Shown here in pieces: positions 17,359 to 25,734 of a stretch of DNA of 64,000 nt. Origin of the DNA: AP-15 sp963814865. Its GTDB lineage: Bacteria > Pseudomonadota > Alphaproteobacteria > ATCC43930 > CGMCC-115725. Where the stretch lies: contig CAWFEN010000009.1 in NCBI GenBank assembly GCA_963814865.1, positions 434,001 to 498,000 of the forward strand. The letters are read 5' to 3'. The position numbers were made by a program, and so were the translations under genes. Each line of letters begins with the position of its first letter. The stretch's first letter is position 1. The notes under the pieces were generated by a model, which did not search any database, was not told where the DNA came from, and saw only the letters and a program-made list of their open reading frames with translations.

Positions 17359-19065
17359 ATGGCGACGGCTGAGCTCGGCGTGCAGGCACGCGTCGGGTTC
17401 GCCTCGAAGACCGGACTGCGCAACGCCAACGAGGATTTCGCCGCCGCCCTGTACGGCGCGGAACTGCCGGAGCCGCGCCAGGAGGTGGTCGCGGCGATCG
17501 CCGACGGCATCGGCGGCGCCAAAGGGGGCCGCATCGCGGCCGAAACCGCGGTGCGCGGGTTCCTCGATGGATTTTGCGATTTGCCCGAGACCATGGAGGT
17601 GCAGCGGGCAGGCGCCAGGATCGTCAGCGCGCTCAACGGCTGGATCAATACCCAGGGTCGGCAAGACCCCGAGCTGGCGGGCATGGGCTGCACGTTCACG
17701 GCGCTGGTGCTGCGCGGCCGCATCGCCCACCTGCTGCATGTCGGCGATACGCGCGCCTATCGGTTGAGCAGGGACCTGCTGAGCTGCCTCACGGTCGACC
17801 ATGTCCGCCAGGACAGCACCGGTCGCTCGCACACGCTCAACCGCGCGCTGGGCGTGGAGACGGAGGTGCGCCTCGACTACGCCACGCAACCGGTGGCATT
17901 GCACGACCGGTTCCTGTTGTGCAGCGACGGCGTGCACGGGTTTCTGGCGGATCAGAGCATTGCCGACATCCTGCGCGACCGCTCCGCCCCGGAGGATACC
18001 GCGGGTGCCTTGGTCGCGGCCGCGCTCGAAGCCGGCAGCACCGACAACTGCACCGCCCTGGTTCTCGACGTGGTGGCGCTGCCGACGACGGGATCGGCCG
18101 ATATCAGCGCCGCGATCCTGCGGCTGCCGGTGATCCCGGTGCCGGTCGACGGCGAGACGATCGACGGGTTTGTCCTGAAGGCATTGATCTCCGATGGCCG
18201 CTACACCCGGCTGTTCGGCGCGGTGGACGAAGTCGAGGGCGGTCCGGTCGCCTTGAAATTCCCCAAGCCGCAGGTCGCCAGCGTCGAGGCCTACCGCGCC
18301 GCGTTCGTGCGCGAGGCATGGGTCGGCGCCCGCGTGCACAACCCCTCGGTCGGGCGCGTCCTCGAACTGCCGCCGGGACGGCAGACCTGCCTCTATACGG
18401 TGATGCCCCTCTATCAAGGCGAGCTTTTGGAAACGCGGCTGTCGCGCAGCCCGGCGCTGGGATTGGAGGAAGGGCGGAACATCGCCGTGACCCTGGCCCG
18501 TGCGGTCGCGGCATTGCATCGCGCCGGCATCATCCATCGCGACATCAAGCCGGACAACGTCATCCTCGAAGGCGGCGGATCGTTGAAGCTGATCGATCTC
18601 GGGGTGGTCCGGGTGCCGGGGCTGGAGGAGTTTCCGCCCGAGTATATTCCCGGCACTGCGGCTTATATGGCGCCCGAAATGGCCGAGGGCGAAGCCGGCA
18701 ACGAGGCGACCGACATCTATGCCCTGGGCGTCACGATGTTTCGCGCGTTCACCGGGCAATACCCTTACGGCAATCTCGATGCCACCAGCCCGCCGCGGCG
18801 GAACCTGCCGCAGAGCTTTTCCGCGCTGCGGCCGGATCTTCCCGCCTGGCTCGAGGCTGCGCTCGCGCGTGCGGTCGCGGGGGATCCGGCGAAGCGGTTT
18901 CACGACATGACCGAGCTGGCGTCCGAGATGGAGGCTGGACCGGCGCGCGCCCCGGCTGCCATGCAACGGCCGCGCACGCTTTACGAGCGCGCCCCGCTGC
19001 AGGTCTGGCAAGGCTTGGCCGCTCTGTTGGCGCTGGCGCTCCTGGCCTCGTTGCTGCTGCGTTAG
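17359..19065 (+). CDS. Bifunctional PP2C phosphatase-Ser/Thr kinase fusion with C-terminal membrane anchor
   Basis: This 568-residue protein joins opposing activities. Residues 1-240 form a PP2C phosphatase: NANEDFAAA, IADGIGGAKGG, HVGDTRAYRLS, LCSDGVHGFL, STDNCTALVLD, with all metal-binding Asp present. Residues 265-525 form a Hanks-type kinase: VALKFPKPQ (ATP lysine), HRDIKPDNVIL (catalytic loop), LIDLGVVRV (DFG replaced by DLG), GTAAYMAPEMAEGE, TDIYALGVTMFRAFTGQYPYG. The Gly-rich loop is degenerate. A single C-terminal helix (GLAALLALALLASLLLR) anchors it with the enzymes in the cytoplasm. Similar fusions occur beside nitrate/nitrite transport genes; here amtB-PII is close. Targets unknown. 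Confidence 0.9.
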   Translation: MATAELGVQARVGFASKTGLRNANEDFAAALYGAELPEPRQEVVAAIADGIGGAKGGRIAAETAVRGFLDGFCDLPETMEVQRAGARIVSALNGWINTQGRQDPELAGMGCTFTALVLRGRIAHLLHVGDTRAYRLSRDLLSCLTVDHVRQDSTGRSHTLNRALGVETEVRLDYATQPVALHDRFLLCSDGVHGFLADQSIADILRDRSAPEDTAGALVAAALEAGSTDNCTALVLDVVALPTTGSADISAAILRLPVIPVPVDGETIDGFVLKALISDGRYTRLFGAVDEVEGGPVALKFPKPQVASVEAYRAAFVREAWVGARVHNPSVGRVLELPPGRQTCLYTVMPLYQGELLETRLSRSPALGLEEGRNIAVTLARAVAALHRAGIIHRDIKPDNVILEGGGSLKLIDLGVVRVPGLEEFPPEYIPGTAAYMAPEMAEGEAGNEATDIYALGVTMFRAFTGQYPYGNLDATSPPRRNLPQSFSALRPDLPAWLEAALARAVAGDPAKRFHDMTELASEMEAGPARAPAAMQRPRTLYERAPLQVWQGLAALLALALLASLLLR

Positions 19066-19241
19066 GCCCTGGGCGGGCTGTCTGGATCCCGACCGCCGAC
19101 CCGCTCGCCGCCGGCTGAGGCGTGCGCTCCCGGGCACCATAAAGCCGTGCTTCGCTGCCGGAGCCGGGCCACGGCCGGGTCGAGCACCCACGCCTCTTGA
19201 CTGCCGACGCGGCGCCATCTGGTGTATTCTTCGGTTCGACG

Positions 19242-19500
19242 ATGACCGACCGACTCTCCCTTACCAACGCCTTGGCCGATGCCGATATCGACCGACAGCG
19301 TCGCCACTAAAGGCGATATCGATCGCCTCGGAACGCGCATCGATCAGGTCGAGAGCGGATTGAGGGCGCAGATGCGCGAGCTTGAACCGCGCCTGGAGGG
19401 GCGTATCGACCGCATCGTGGTCAGGCTTGGTTCCTTGATGGGGATCCTTGCCGGGATCATCCTGGCCGCGATCCGCTGCCTGCCGCACAGCCGGCCATGA
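19242..19500 (+). CDS. Small coiled-coil protein with C-terminal membrane helix, probably frameshifted
   Basis: From the ATG at 19,242 the frame reads MTDRLSLTNALADADIDRQ and stops at 19,310. The +1 frame carries the continuation TDSVATKGDIDRLGTRIDQVESGLRAQMRELEPR and a hydrophobic end (LGSLMGILAGIILAAI), stopping at 19,498-19,500. Joined, they resemble short alphaproteobacterial coiled-coil/TM proteins opening with MTDRLSLTNAL (DUF1640/CCDC90-like). A shorter intact reading begins at the ATG at 19,279 (MPISTDSVATKG). The stop overlaps a possible ATG for the next gene. Function unknown. Confidence 0.55.
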
Positions 19501-19520
19501 GAAGGATGAGGCCAGTCCCG

Positions 19521-20549
19521 ATGATCATCGATTGCCACGGCCACTACACCACCGCGCCGCGTCAGCACGAGGGATGGCGCACCCAGCAGATCGAGGCGCA
19601 CACGGCCGGCAAGCCGCCGCCGCCGCGCCCGGCGATAACAGACGACGAGATCCGCGAGACGATCGCCGGCGGCCAGCTCAAGGTGCAGCGCGAGCGCGGC
19701 ACCGACCTGACGATCTTCTCCCCGCGCGCCGCCGGCATGGGCCACCACCTCGGCGATGCAACGACCAGCGAAGCCTGGGCCGGTGCCTGCAACGAGCTGA
19801 TCCACCGCGTCTGCTCGCTGTTCCCGCAAAACTTCGCCGGTGTGGCGATGCTGCCGCAGAGCGCACGGGTCTCGCCGAAGAATTGCATCCCCGAGATCGA
19901 CCGCTGCGTCAACGAATACGGGTTCGTCGGCGTCAATCTGAACCCCGATCCGTCGGGCGGCCACTGGCAGGACCCGCCGCTCTCCGACCGTTACTGGTAC
20001 CCGGTCTACGAGAAGATGGTGGAGCACGACATTCCGGCGATGATCCATGTCAGCGCCTCGTGCAATCCGACGCACCACACGACCGGCTCGCACTATCTGA
20101 ACGGCGACACTGCAGGGTTCAACCAGCTGATGAATTCATCCGTGTTCAAGGATTTTCCAGCGATCAAATTCATCATTCCGCATGGCGGCGGTGCTGTGCC
20201 CTATCACTGGGGCCGCTTTCGCGGGTTGGCGCAGGACGCCAAACTCGGGCCGCTGTCCGACCTCGTGTTGAAGAACCTGTTCTTCGACACCTGCGTCTAT
20301 CACCTGCCCGGCCAGGAGCTGCTGGCGAAGGTCATCCCCGTCGACAACATCCTTTTCGCCTCGGAAATGATCGGTGCGGTGCGCGGCATCGATCCCGAGA
20401 CCGGCCACCACTATGACGACACCAGGCGCTACATCGACCAGCTCCCATTGTCGGCGGCAGACAAGGCGAAGATTTTCGAAGGCAATGCGCGCCGCGTTTA
20501 CGGCCGTTTGTCCGGGATGATCGGGAAGCAGTCCGCGACGGCGGTCTGA
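19521..20549 (+). CDS. ligJ: LigJ-like 4-oxalomesaconate hydratase (amidohydrolase family)
   Basis: The 342-residue product matches the LigJ hydratase of the protocatechuate 4,5-cleavage pathway along its length: MIIDCHGHYTTAP, GTDLTIFSPRA, NFAGVAMLPQS, GVNLNPDPSGGHWQDPPL, FIIPHGGGAVPYHWGRFRGLAQ, ILFASEMIGAVRGIDPETG. The zinc ligands fit: HGH near the start, His in MIHVSASCN, and Glu in ASEMIG. LigJ hydrates a carboxy-hexenedioate intermediate to carboxy-hydroxy-oxoadipate (CHA). The start at 19,521 is chosen over the ATG at 19,497 because similarity begins exactly there. The partner ring-cleavage and aldolase genes are absent, so it may serve a related acid. Confidence 0.88.
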   Translation: MIIDCHGHYTTAPRQHEGWRTQQIEAHTAGKPPPPRPAITDDEIRETIAGGQLKVQRERGTDLTIFSPRAAGMGHHLGDATTSEAWAGACNELIHRVCSLFPQNFAGVAMLPQSARVSPKNCIPEIDRCVNEYGFVGVNLNPDPSGGHWQDPPLSDRYWYPVYEKMVEHDIPAMIHVSASCNPTHHTTGSHYLNGDTAGFNQLMNSSVFKDFPAIKFIIPHGGGAVPYHWGRFRGLAQDAKLGPLSDLVLKNLFFDTCVYHLPGQELLAKVIPVDNILFASEMIGAVRGIDPETGHHYDDTRRYIDQLPLSAADKAKIFEGNARRVYGRLSGMIGKQSATAV

Positions 20550-20597
20550 GGGCGACCGTTCCGTGATCGGATTCTCCATGCAGCCGGTCGCCAGGCG

Positions 20598-21503
20598 ATG
20601 ATCCCGCGCAGGCGCGCCCGCTATTCGGCGATCATCGACCGGCCGCCGCTCAGCTTGCCGGACGGTGCCCGGATGGTCGTGTGGACCATCGTCAACCTCG
20701 AATTCTGGTCGATCTCGCGGCCGATGGCGCGGCAGGTGCTGCCGGCGCCGACCGGGCAGGTATTGCTGCCCGACCTGCCCAACTGGGCGTGGCACGAATA
20801 CGGCATGCGGGTCGGCGTGTGGCGCTTCTTCGATCTGTTCCGGCGCCTCGCGATCCGCCCGACCTTGTCGATCAATGCGCGCGTCTGCGAGGAATACAAG
20901 CGGGTGGCCGGTGCCGCGCGCGACGCCGGCTGGGAGTTCATGGGCCATGCCTGGGAGCAGATGCCGATCCACAAGGTCGACGACCAGGCAGCGATGATCG
21001 CCAAATCCCTCGACACGCTCGAACGTTTCGCCGGCAGAAGACCGATCGGCTGGCTCGGTCCGGGGCTGACCGAGACCTACGACACGCCCGACCTGCTCGC
21101 CGCTGCCGGGGTCAAATATATCGGCGACTGGGTCTATGACGACGAGCCGACCGAGATCCGCACCAAGCACGGTCCGCTCGTCACCCTGCCCTATTCGGTC
21201 GAGCTCAACGACATCCCGATGATGCTGGTCCAGCACCACGAATCGGGATACTTCGCCGAGCGCTGCATCGACAGCTTCGACCGGCTCTATCAGGAGGGGG
21301 CGGAGCGGGCCAAGATCATGGCGATCGCGATCCATCCCTATATCAGCGGCCAGCCGCACCGGATCAAATACCTCGAAGCCGTCTACGACCATGTCAACCG
21401 CCATGCCGGCGTGTTGCATTGGAACGGGGTCGAGATCCTCGACTGGTATCTGGCGGCGCGCGGCAGCCAGTTCGATGGCGCGGGCGGAAAGGGGTTGCAG
21501 TGA
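20598..21503 (+). CDS. Polysaccharide deacetylase (NodB/PuuE-like) family protein
   Basis: This 301-residue protein has the NodB-fold deacetylase layout of the allantoinase-like (PuuE) branch: MVVWTIVNLEFWSI, HEYGMRVGVWRFFDLF, PTLSINARVCEEYKRV, WEFMGHAWEQMPIH, GWLGPGLTETYDTPDLLAAAGVKYIGDW. The usual DD pair is not obvious in the first motif, while His residues of the second are present, so the catalytic mode may differ from chitin deacetylases. It probably acts on a small C-N or ester substrate in the surrounding catabolic operon. It lies 48 nt after ligJ; its stop overlaps the next start (GTGA). Confidence 0.8.
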   Translation: MIPRRRARYSAIIDRPPLSLPDGARMVVWTIVNLEFWSISRPMARQVLPAPTGQVLLPDLPNWAWHEYGMRVGVWRFFDLFRRLAIRPTLSINARVCEEYKRVAGAARDAGWEFMGHAWEQMPIHKVDDQAAMIAKSLDTLERFAGRRPIGWLGPGLTETYDTPDLLAAAGVKYIGDWVYDDEPTEIRTKHGPLVTLPYSVELNDIPMMLVQHHESGYFAERCIDSFDRLYQEGAERAKIMAIAIHPYISGQPHRIKYLEAVYDHVNRHAGVLHWNGVEILDWYLAARGSQFDGAGGKGLQ

Positions 21504-22756
21504 GTGACGCGAAACCCGGCCCGCTCGCCGGGATCAAGGTGATCGACCTGACGACCGTCGTGCTCGGGCCGCTGGCGACCCAGATCATGGGCGACCTCGG
21601 CGCCGAGGTGATCAAGATCGAGCCGCCCGAAGGCGACATCATGCGCTATGCCGGCCCGGCGCGGCATCGCGAGATGGGCCACGTCTTTTTGAACCTCAAC
21701 CGCAACAAGCGCTCGCTGGCGATCGACCTGAAGCGGCGCGAGGCGGCGGCGGTCATGCGGGCGCTGGTGCAGCGCAGCGACGTCTTGATGCACAACATGC
21801 GGCCGCAGGCGATGGCGCGGCTCGGCTTCGCCTACGACAGGCTGCGCGAAATCAATCCGCGCCTGATCTATTGCTCGGCGCACGGCTACGGCCAGGACGG
21901 GCCGCTCGCCGGCCGGCCGGCCTTCGACGACATCATCCAGGGGGCGAGCGGGTTTGTCGCGCTGGAGCAGGCGACGGGCGGCGAGGCGCGCTTTGTCCCG
22001 ACCCTGGTCGGCGACAAGACGGTCGGGCTGACCATGGTCTATGCGGTCATGGCGGCCTTGCTGCAGCGCGTGCGCACCGGCGCGGGCCAGGCGGTCGAGG
22101 TGCCGATGCTCGAAACCATGAGCGCGTTTGTGATGGCCGAGCATCTGGGCGGGCTGACCTTCGACCCGCCACTGGGCCCGCCCGGCTATGCGCGCATGCT
22201 GGCGCCGGACCGCCGCCCGCACCGCACCGCCGACGGCCATATCTGCATCCTGCCCTACACCACCCGGCACTGGCGCGATTTCTTCGTTGCCGCCGGCCGG
22301 CCCGAACTCGCCGACGACCCCCGCCTCGCCGACGCGCAGACCCGCGCAGGTCATTTCGCCGAACTTTATGCGCTGCTTGCCGAATGCGTGCGGGGCGAGA
22401 CCACCGCCTGCTGGCTCGCCAAGCTCAAATCGGCCGACATTCCGTGCGGGCCGGTCAACCCGCTCGCCGAAATTCCGCAAGACGAGCAGCTCGCCGCCGT
22501 CGATTTCTTTCCGGTGACCGACCATCCCTCGGAAGGGCGCATCCGCATGGTGCGGCCGCCGGTTCGGTTCGGCGAGGCCGATTGCGCCTTGCGCCAGCCG
22601 GCGCCGCGCCTGGGCGAGCACACGCGCGAGATCCTGCGCGAGGCCGGGCTCGACGCAGCGGAGGTCAATGACCTGATCACGCGCAAGATCGCGGTCGAGC
22701 CTGCCCCTCACCCCGACCCCCTCCCCGCCCTGCGGGGTGAGGGGAAAAGCAGCTAG
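21500..22756 (+). CDS. Class III (CaiB/BaiF) CoA transferase
   Basis: The 418-residue product has the family hallmarks: LAGIKVIDLTTVVLGPLATQIMGDLGAEVIKIEPP, NRNKRSLAIDLK with the following LMHNMRP, PRLIYCSAHGYGQDGPLA (family position of the catalytic Asp lies in LVGDKTVGL/PAFDDIIQ) and GPVNPLAEIPQDEQ. The enzyme moves CoA between carboxylic acids. The start is GTG 21,500, overlapping the deacetylase stop, so translation is probably coupled. The last 18 residues (PAPHPDPLPALRGEGKSS) are encoded by a palindromic element and are not part of the fold. Confidence 0.92.
   Translation: MSDAKPGPLAGIKVIDLTTVVLGPLATQIMGDLGAEVIKIEPPEGDIMRYAGPARHREMGHVFLNLNRNKRSLAIDLKRREAAAVMRALVQRSDVLMHNMRPQAMARLGFAYDRLREINPRLIYCSAHGYGQDGPLAGRPAFDDIIQGASGFVALEQATGGEARFVPTLVGDKTVGLTMVYAVMAALLQRVRTGAGQAVEVPMLETMSAFVMAEHLGGLTFDPPLGPPGYARMLAPDRRPHRTADGHICILPYTTRHWRDFFVAAGRPELADDPRLADAQTRAGHFAELYALLAECVRGETTACWLAKLKSADIPCGPVNPLAEIPQDEQLAAVDFFPVTDHPSEGRIRMVRPPVRFGEADCALRQPAPRLGEHTREILREAGLDAAEVNDLITRKIAVEPAPHPDPLPALRGEGKSS
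22704..22744. repeat. Palindromic REP-like element overlapping a gene end
   Basis: CCCCTCACCCCG (22,704-22,715) and CGGGGTGAGGGG (22,733-22,744) are exact 12-bp inverted copies with a 17-nt spacer, followed on the plus strand by AAAAGC. In translation it gives the PHPDPLP-type tail widespread at gene ends in proteobacteria. It may attenuate transcription between the CoA transferase and the aconitase X gene. Confidence 0.6.
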
Positions 22757-22784
22757 CCCGAAGGCGGGCAATGGAGGCGCAAGA

Positions 22785-24017
22785 GTGCGGCTGACCGATG
22801 AAGAACAGGCGATGCTGGCCGGCGCCTTGGGCGAACCGCGGCGCTGGGCGATCGCGCACCAGATCGCGGTCGGCGAATTCTTCGACGCCGCCGATTTCGT
22901 GGCGGTCAGCCAAGCCCACATCATGGCCGACACGGAATCCCTCGGCGAGGCGGGGGTGCGTTTCCTGGAAGGCCTTGCCGCGGCGCCCGAGCCCGAGCGG
23001 CAGGTGCGGGTGCCGGCGATCACCGATCCGCGCGGCATCGATTTCGCAACCTATCGCAGGCTCGGGCAGAGCGAGTGGATGGCGGCGCTGGAACGGCGGA
23101 CGATCGACGCCCTGCGAGCCTTCGGCGTGCTGATGACCGATACCTGCATCAATTACCAGACGATCATGGCGCCGCTGCGGGGCGACCATCTGGCCTATGG
23201 CGACACCGGTGTCGCGATCTATTCGAACAGCGTTCTGGGCGCGCGCAGCAATTTCGAAGGCGGCCCGTCGGCGCTCGCCGCGGCCTTGACCGCCCGCACC
23301 CCGCGCTACGGCTATCACCTCGACGGATGCCGCCGCGGTACCCGGCGTTTCCGGCTGGCCGGGGCGCCGCGCGATCTCTGCGAGTGGGGCGCCTTGGGCG
23401 GCATCGTCGGCGAGGCCTGCGGCTCGTACTGGCAGGTCCCGGTCATCGAGGGCGTCGAGGCGGTTCCCGGCTCCGACGCGCTGAAGCATTTCGGCACGGC
23501 GCTGGCGAGCTTCGGCTCGGTGGCGCTGTTTCACATGCCGGGCATCACCGCGGAGGAAGCGGCCTTCGCCGGCCCGCCGCCCGCGGCGGTCGCGATCGGC
23601 GCTGCCGAGATCGCGGCGTTCCTCGCGCGCTACGAGGCGCCGGGCGACAAGCTCGATGTCGTTGTCTTCGGTGCACCGCAATTGTCGCTGTTCGAGGTCG
23701 CGGCAGTGGCGCAGGCGCTGGACGGACGCAAGATCCATCCCGAGACGACGGTCATCGTCGCGACCTCGCCCGAGATCAAGCATGCCGCGGACCGCATGGG
23801 CCTGACCCGGCGGATCGAGGCGGCGGGCGCCGTCGTTGCGCAGGGCATCTGCTTTTATCAGAGCTATGCGCGCGAGATGGCCGAGGCCAATCACTGGACC
23901 CGGCTGATGACCAACTCGGCCAAGCTCGTCAACATCATCGGCGGTTACGGCTATCGCCCGAGCCTGGCCGGCCTCGAACGCTGCGTCGCATCGGCCGTGG
24001 CCGGACGGGTGCTGTGA
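22785..24017 (+). CDS. Aconitase X (AcnX, DUF521) catalytic subunit
   Basis: This 410-residue product starts at GTG 22,785 (VRLTDEEQAMLAGALGEPRR), 28 nt after the CoA transferase. Family features include FVAVSQAHIMADTESLGEAGVRFLEGLAA, MTDTCINYQTIMAP with a probable cluster Cys, YGDTGVAIYSNSVLGARSNFEGGPSA, TPRYGYHLDGCRR and CFYQSYAREMAEANHW, then TNSAKLVNIIGGYGYRPSLAG. Known AcnX enzymes are dehydratases acting on cis-3-hydroxy-L-proline or, in archaea, mevalonate-5-phosphate. The small swivel (DUF126) partner is neither fused nor adjacent. The actual substrate is unknown; the operon suggests a carboxylic acid. Confidence 0.88.
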   Translation: MRLTDEEQAMLAGALGEPRRWAIAHQIAVGEFFDAADFVAVSQAHIMADTESLGEAGVRFLEGLAAAPEPERQVRVPAITDPRGIDFATYRRLGQSEWMAALERRTIDALRAFGVLMTDTCINYQTIMAPLRGDHLAYGDTGVAIYSNSVLGARSNFEGGPSALAAALTARTPRYGYHLDGCRRGTRRFRLAGAPRDLCEWGALGGIVGEACGSYWQVPVIEGVEAVPGSDALKHFGTALASFGSVALFHMPGITAEEAAFAGPPPAAVAIGAAEIAAFLARYEAPGDKLDVVVFGAPQLSLFEVAAVAQALDGRKIHPETTVIVATSPEIKHAADRMGLTRRIEAAGAVVAQGICFYQSYAREMAEANHWTRLMTNSAKLVNIIGGYGYRPSLAGLERCVASAVAGRVL

Positions 24018-24048
24018 CGAGACCCGGCGGCGGCACGGTCGCGACGCG

Positions 24049-25380
24049 ATGACGAGCCGGATGAGCCCGCTTTTCTTCGCGCTGCTCGACAACGCCGTCG
24101 ACGAGGTGCGGCGCCGGGAGCCGGCCTATTTCTCAGGGTTCGACCTGGCGGCGCCCGACCTCGCGCAGCAAACGGAAAGTTACCGCGCTCATCCTCTGTT
24201 CAAAGACTTCCCGGCCGCGCAAATCGCCGAATGCTGGCGGATCGGCCGGACATATTTCGCCGAAAAAGGCGTGCGGTTTTCGGACGTTCGGTTTTCGGAA
24301 AAGGCGGCGCCACCGGATTCGGTCGCAGCGATGCTGCTCGACAGCGCGATGGATGCGTTCGCGGTTGTGGAGCAGCGATTGTCGATCAGACCGGACCCGC
24401 CGGATGTCGGCCCCTTCATACCGGCCTTTGCCGCCTCCTACGAAGAACGCACGGCACCCGACGGCATACGGTATTTCACCGGGCGGCGAGGGGAGCGGCC
24501 GCTGCTGCTGGTCACCGCGGTTGGGATCCCGCTGGCGGCATGGTCGAAGCTGCTGACGGATGCGTCGCATGGTCTGCGCGTCATCGTCGTCGAATGCCGG
24601 CATTCCGATATTTTTTTCGGTGGGCTGCACGGCGCTACCGACCTGCGGACCGATGCAGCGGACATTGCCGCCGTCCTCGAAGCCGAGGGGGTTGCTCCGA
24701 TCGATGTGCTGGCCTGGAGCAACGGCGCGCGAGTGGCAATCGAGCTGGCATGCAGCCGGCCCGATCTGGTCCGCTCGCTGATCTTGCTCGCGCCGACGCT
24801 GAGCGGGGTCGAAGGCATGATCCCGAACCCGAGCGGGTTCGAAGAGCAGATTACCAAAATATTTGCGGCGGTCGAAACCAACCCGGCCGCCGGCAACTTT
24901 TTCGGCAAGGCCTTGGCGGAATCGATCCGCGTCCGAAATTGGGACAGCTGCAAGGGCGATCCCGGCCGGCGGGCGCGCATGCTGCTGAGCCTGCCGGCGA
25001 GGGAGCACGCCCCGATGCTGATCGCCCCGTTGGTCAATGGCGACCTTCTCTTTAATTTCATGAGGCGTTTTGCCGCCGATCTGCAGTATCGGATTCGCGA
25101 CCGCCTTTCATCCCTCGAGCTGCCGCTGTTTGTCGTCACCGGCGATCACGATACCATTGTGAGCAATGCATTTACCCAGGCGGCATTGAGCCGGCTCGCC
25201 CCCCATTTCATGCGGGCGGACATCAATGGAGCGGGGCACTGCATCCAGGATTTGCAATATCGCTACCTTCGCTGGCTGGTGCACTGCTTCCTCGGCGACA
25301 ACCGGCCCGCGATGCCGACTGCGCGAGTTGACGTCATACCCTTGGCGCCCGGCTCAGGCGATCAGCGTTCGGCACGGTAG
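24049..25380 (+). CDS. Alpha/beta hydrolase with unidentified ~135-residue N-terminal domain
   Basis: This 443-residue product starts 31 nt after aconitase X. Residues ~1-135 (SPLFFALLDNAVDEVRRREPAYF...) match nothing I know. From ~140 an alpha/beta hydrolase fold follows: RPLLLVTAVGIPLAAWSKLL, nucleophile elbow DVLAWSNGARVAIELA (A-x-S-x-G instead of G-x-S-x-G), RSLILLAPTLSG, acid in VVTGDHDTIV, catalytic His in NGAGHCIQDLQYRYL. It probably ends the ligJ operon. The fold resembles thioesterases and acyl hydrolases beside CoA-using pathways, but the substrate is not shown. The run of genes is followed directly by a GAF-domain remnant. Confidence 0.8.
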   Translation: MTSRMSPLFFALLDNAVDEVRRREPAYFSGFDLAAPDLAQQTESYRAHPLFKDFPAAQIAECWRIGRTYFAEKGVRFSDVRFSEKAAPPDSVAAMLLDSAMDAFAVVEQRLSIRPDPPDVGPFIPAFAASYEERTAPDGIRYFTGRRGERPLLLVTAVGIPLAAWSKLLTDASHGLRVIVVECRHSDIFFGGLHGATDLRTDAADIAAVLEAEGVAPIDVLAWSNGARVAIELACSRPDLVRSLILLAPTLSGVEGMIPNPSGFEEQITKIFAAVETNPAAGNFFGKALAESIRVRNWDSCKGDPGRRARMLLSLPAREHAPMLIAPLVNGDLLFNFMRRFAADLQYRIRDRLSSLELPLFVVTGDHDTIVSNAFTQAALSRLAPHFMRADINGAGHCIQDLQYRYLRWLVHCFLGDNRPAMPTARVDVIPLAPGSGDQRSAR

Positions 25381-25540
25381 GGCTCGTACGCGTCGCCGTC
25401 TTCGAAGCGACCTTCCGCGGGCTTGGAACCGTGCGCTCTGACGATATCCTGGCCGATCCCCGATATGGTCTATCTGCGCCTCATTACGGCATGCCGAGCG
25501 GACATCTGCCGGTCCGCAGTTATCTTGCGGTACCCGAAAG
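25380..25540 (+). pseudogene. GAF-domain remnant of a sensor protein
   Basis: Directly after the hydrolase stop, about 53 codons read VRVAVFEATFRGLGTVRSDD, then ILADPRYGLSAPHYGMPSG and HLPVRSYLAVPE. This is the core of GAF domains found in hybrid histidine kinases and phosphatases (canonical TFRGEG...RSDDI...DPRYGKNAPHHGMP-GHLPVRSYLAVPV). No start, no upstream or downstream domain remains, and the similarity ends within a few bases of the 3' end of tRNA-Arg. It is a truncated leftover, probably from recombination at the tRNA. Confidence 0.7.
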
Positions 25541-25542
25541 AT

Positions 25543-25619
25543 TGGCGCGCCCGAGAGGAGTCGAACCCCTAACCCCCAGATCCGTAGTCTGGTGCTCTAT
25601 CCAATTGAGCTACGGGCGC
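25543..25619 (-). tRNA. tRNA-Arg (anticodon ACG)
   Basis: Minus strand, 77 nt including an encoded CCA. The acceptor stem is GCGCCCG against CGGGCGC, with discriminator G. The anticodon stem is CCAGA/TCTGG around loop CTACGGA, giving anticodon ACG, read as ICG after A34 deamination. The D-arm (GCTCAATTGGATAGAGC) and T-arm (AGGGGTTCGACTCCTCT) are well formed. Confidence 0.97.
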
Positions 25620-25734
25620 GTGCCGAGATGCGGGTCGGCGGCGAGGGCGGCAACAACTACCCCGCGGCCGGCGACAAGGCAGAGATATAAGCGCGGATCG
25701 CGCGACCACGGAAAAGCGGCCGGAGCACCGACGG

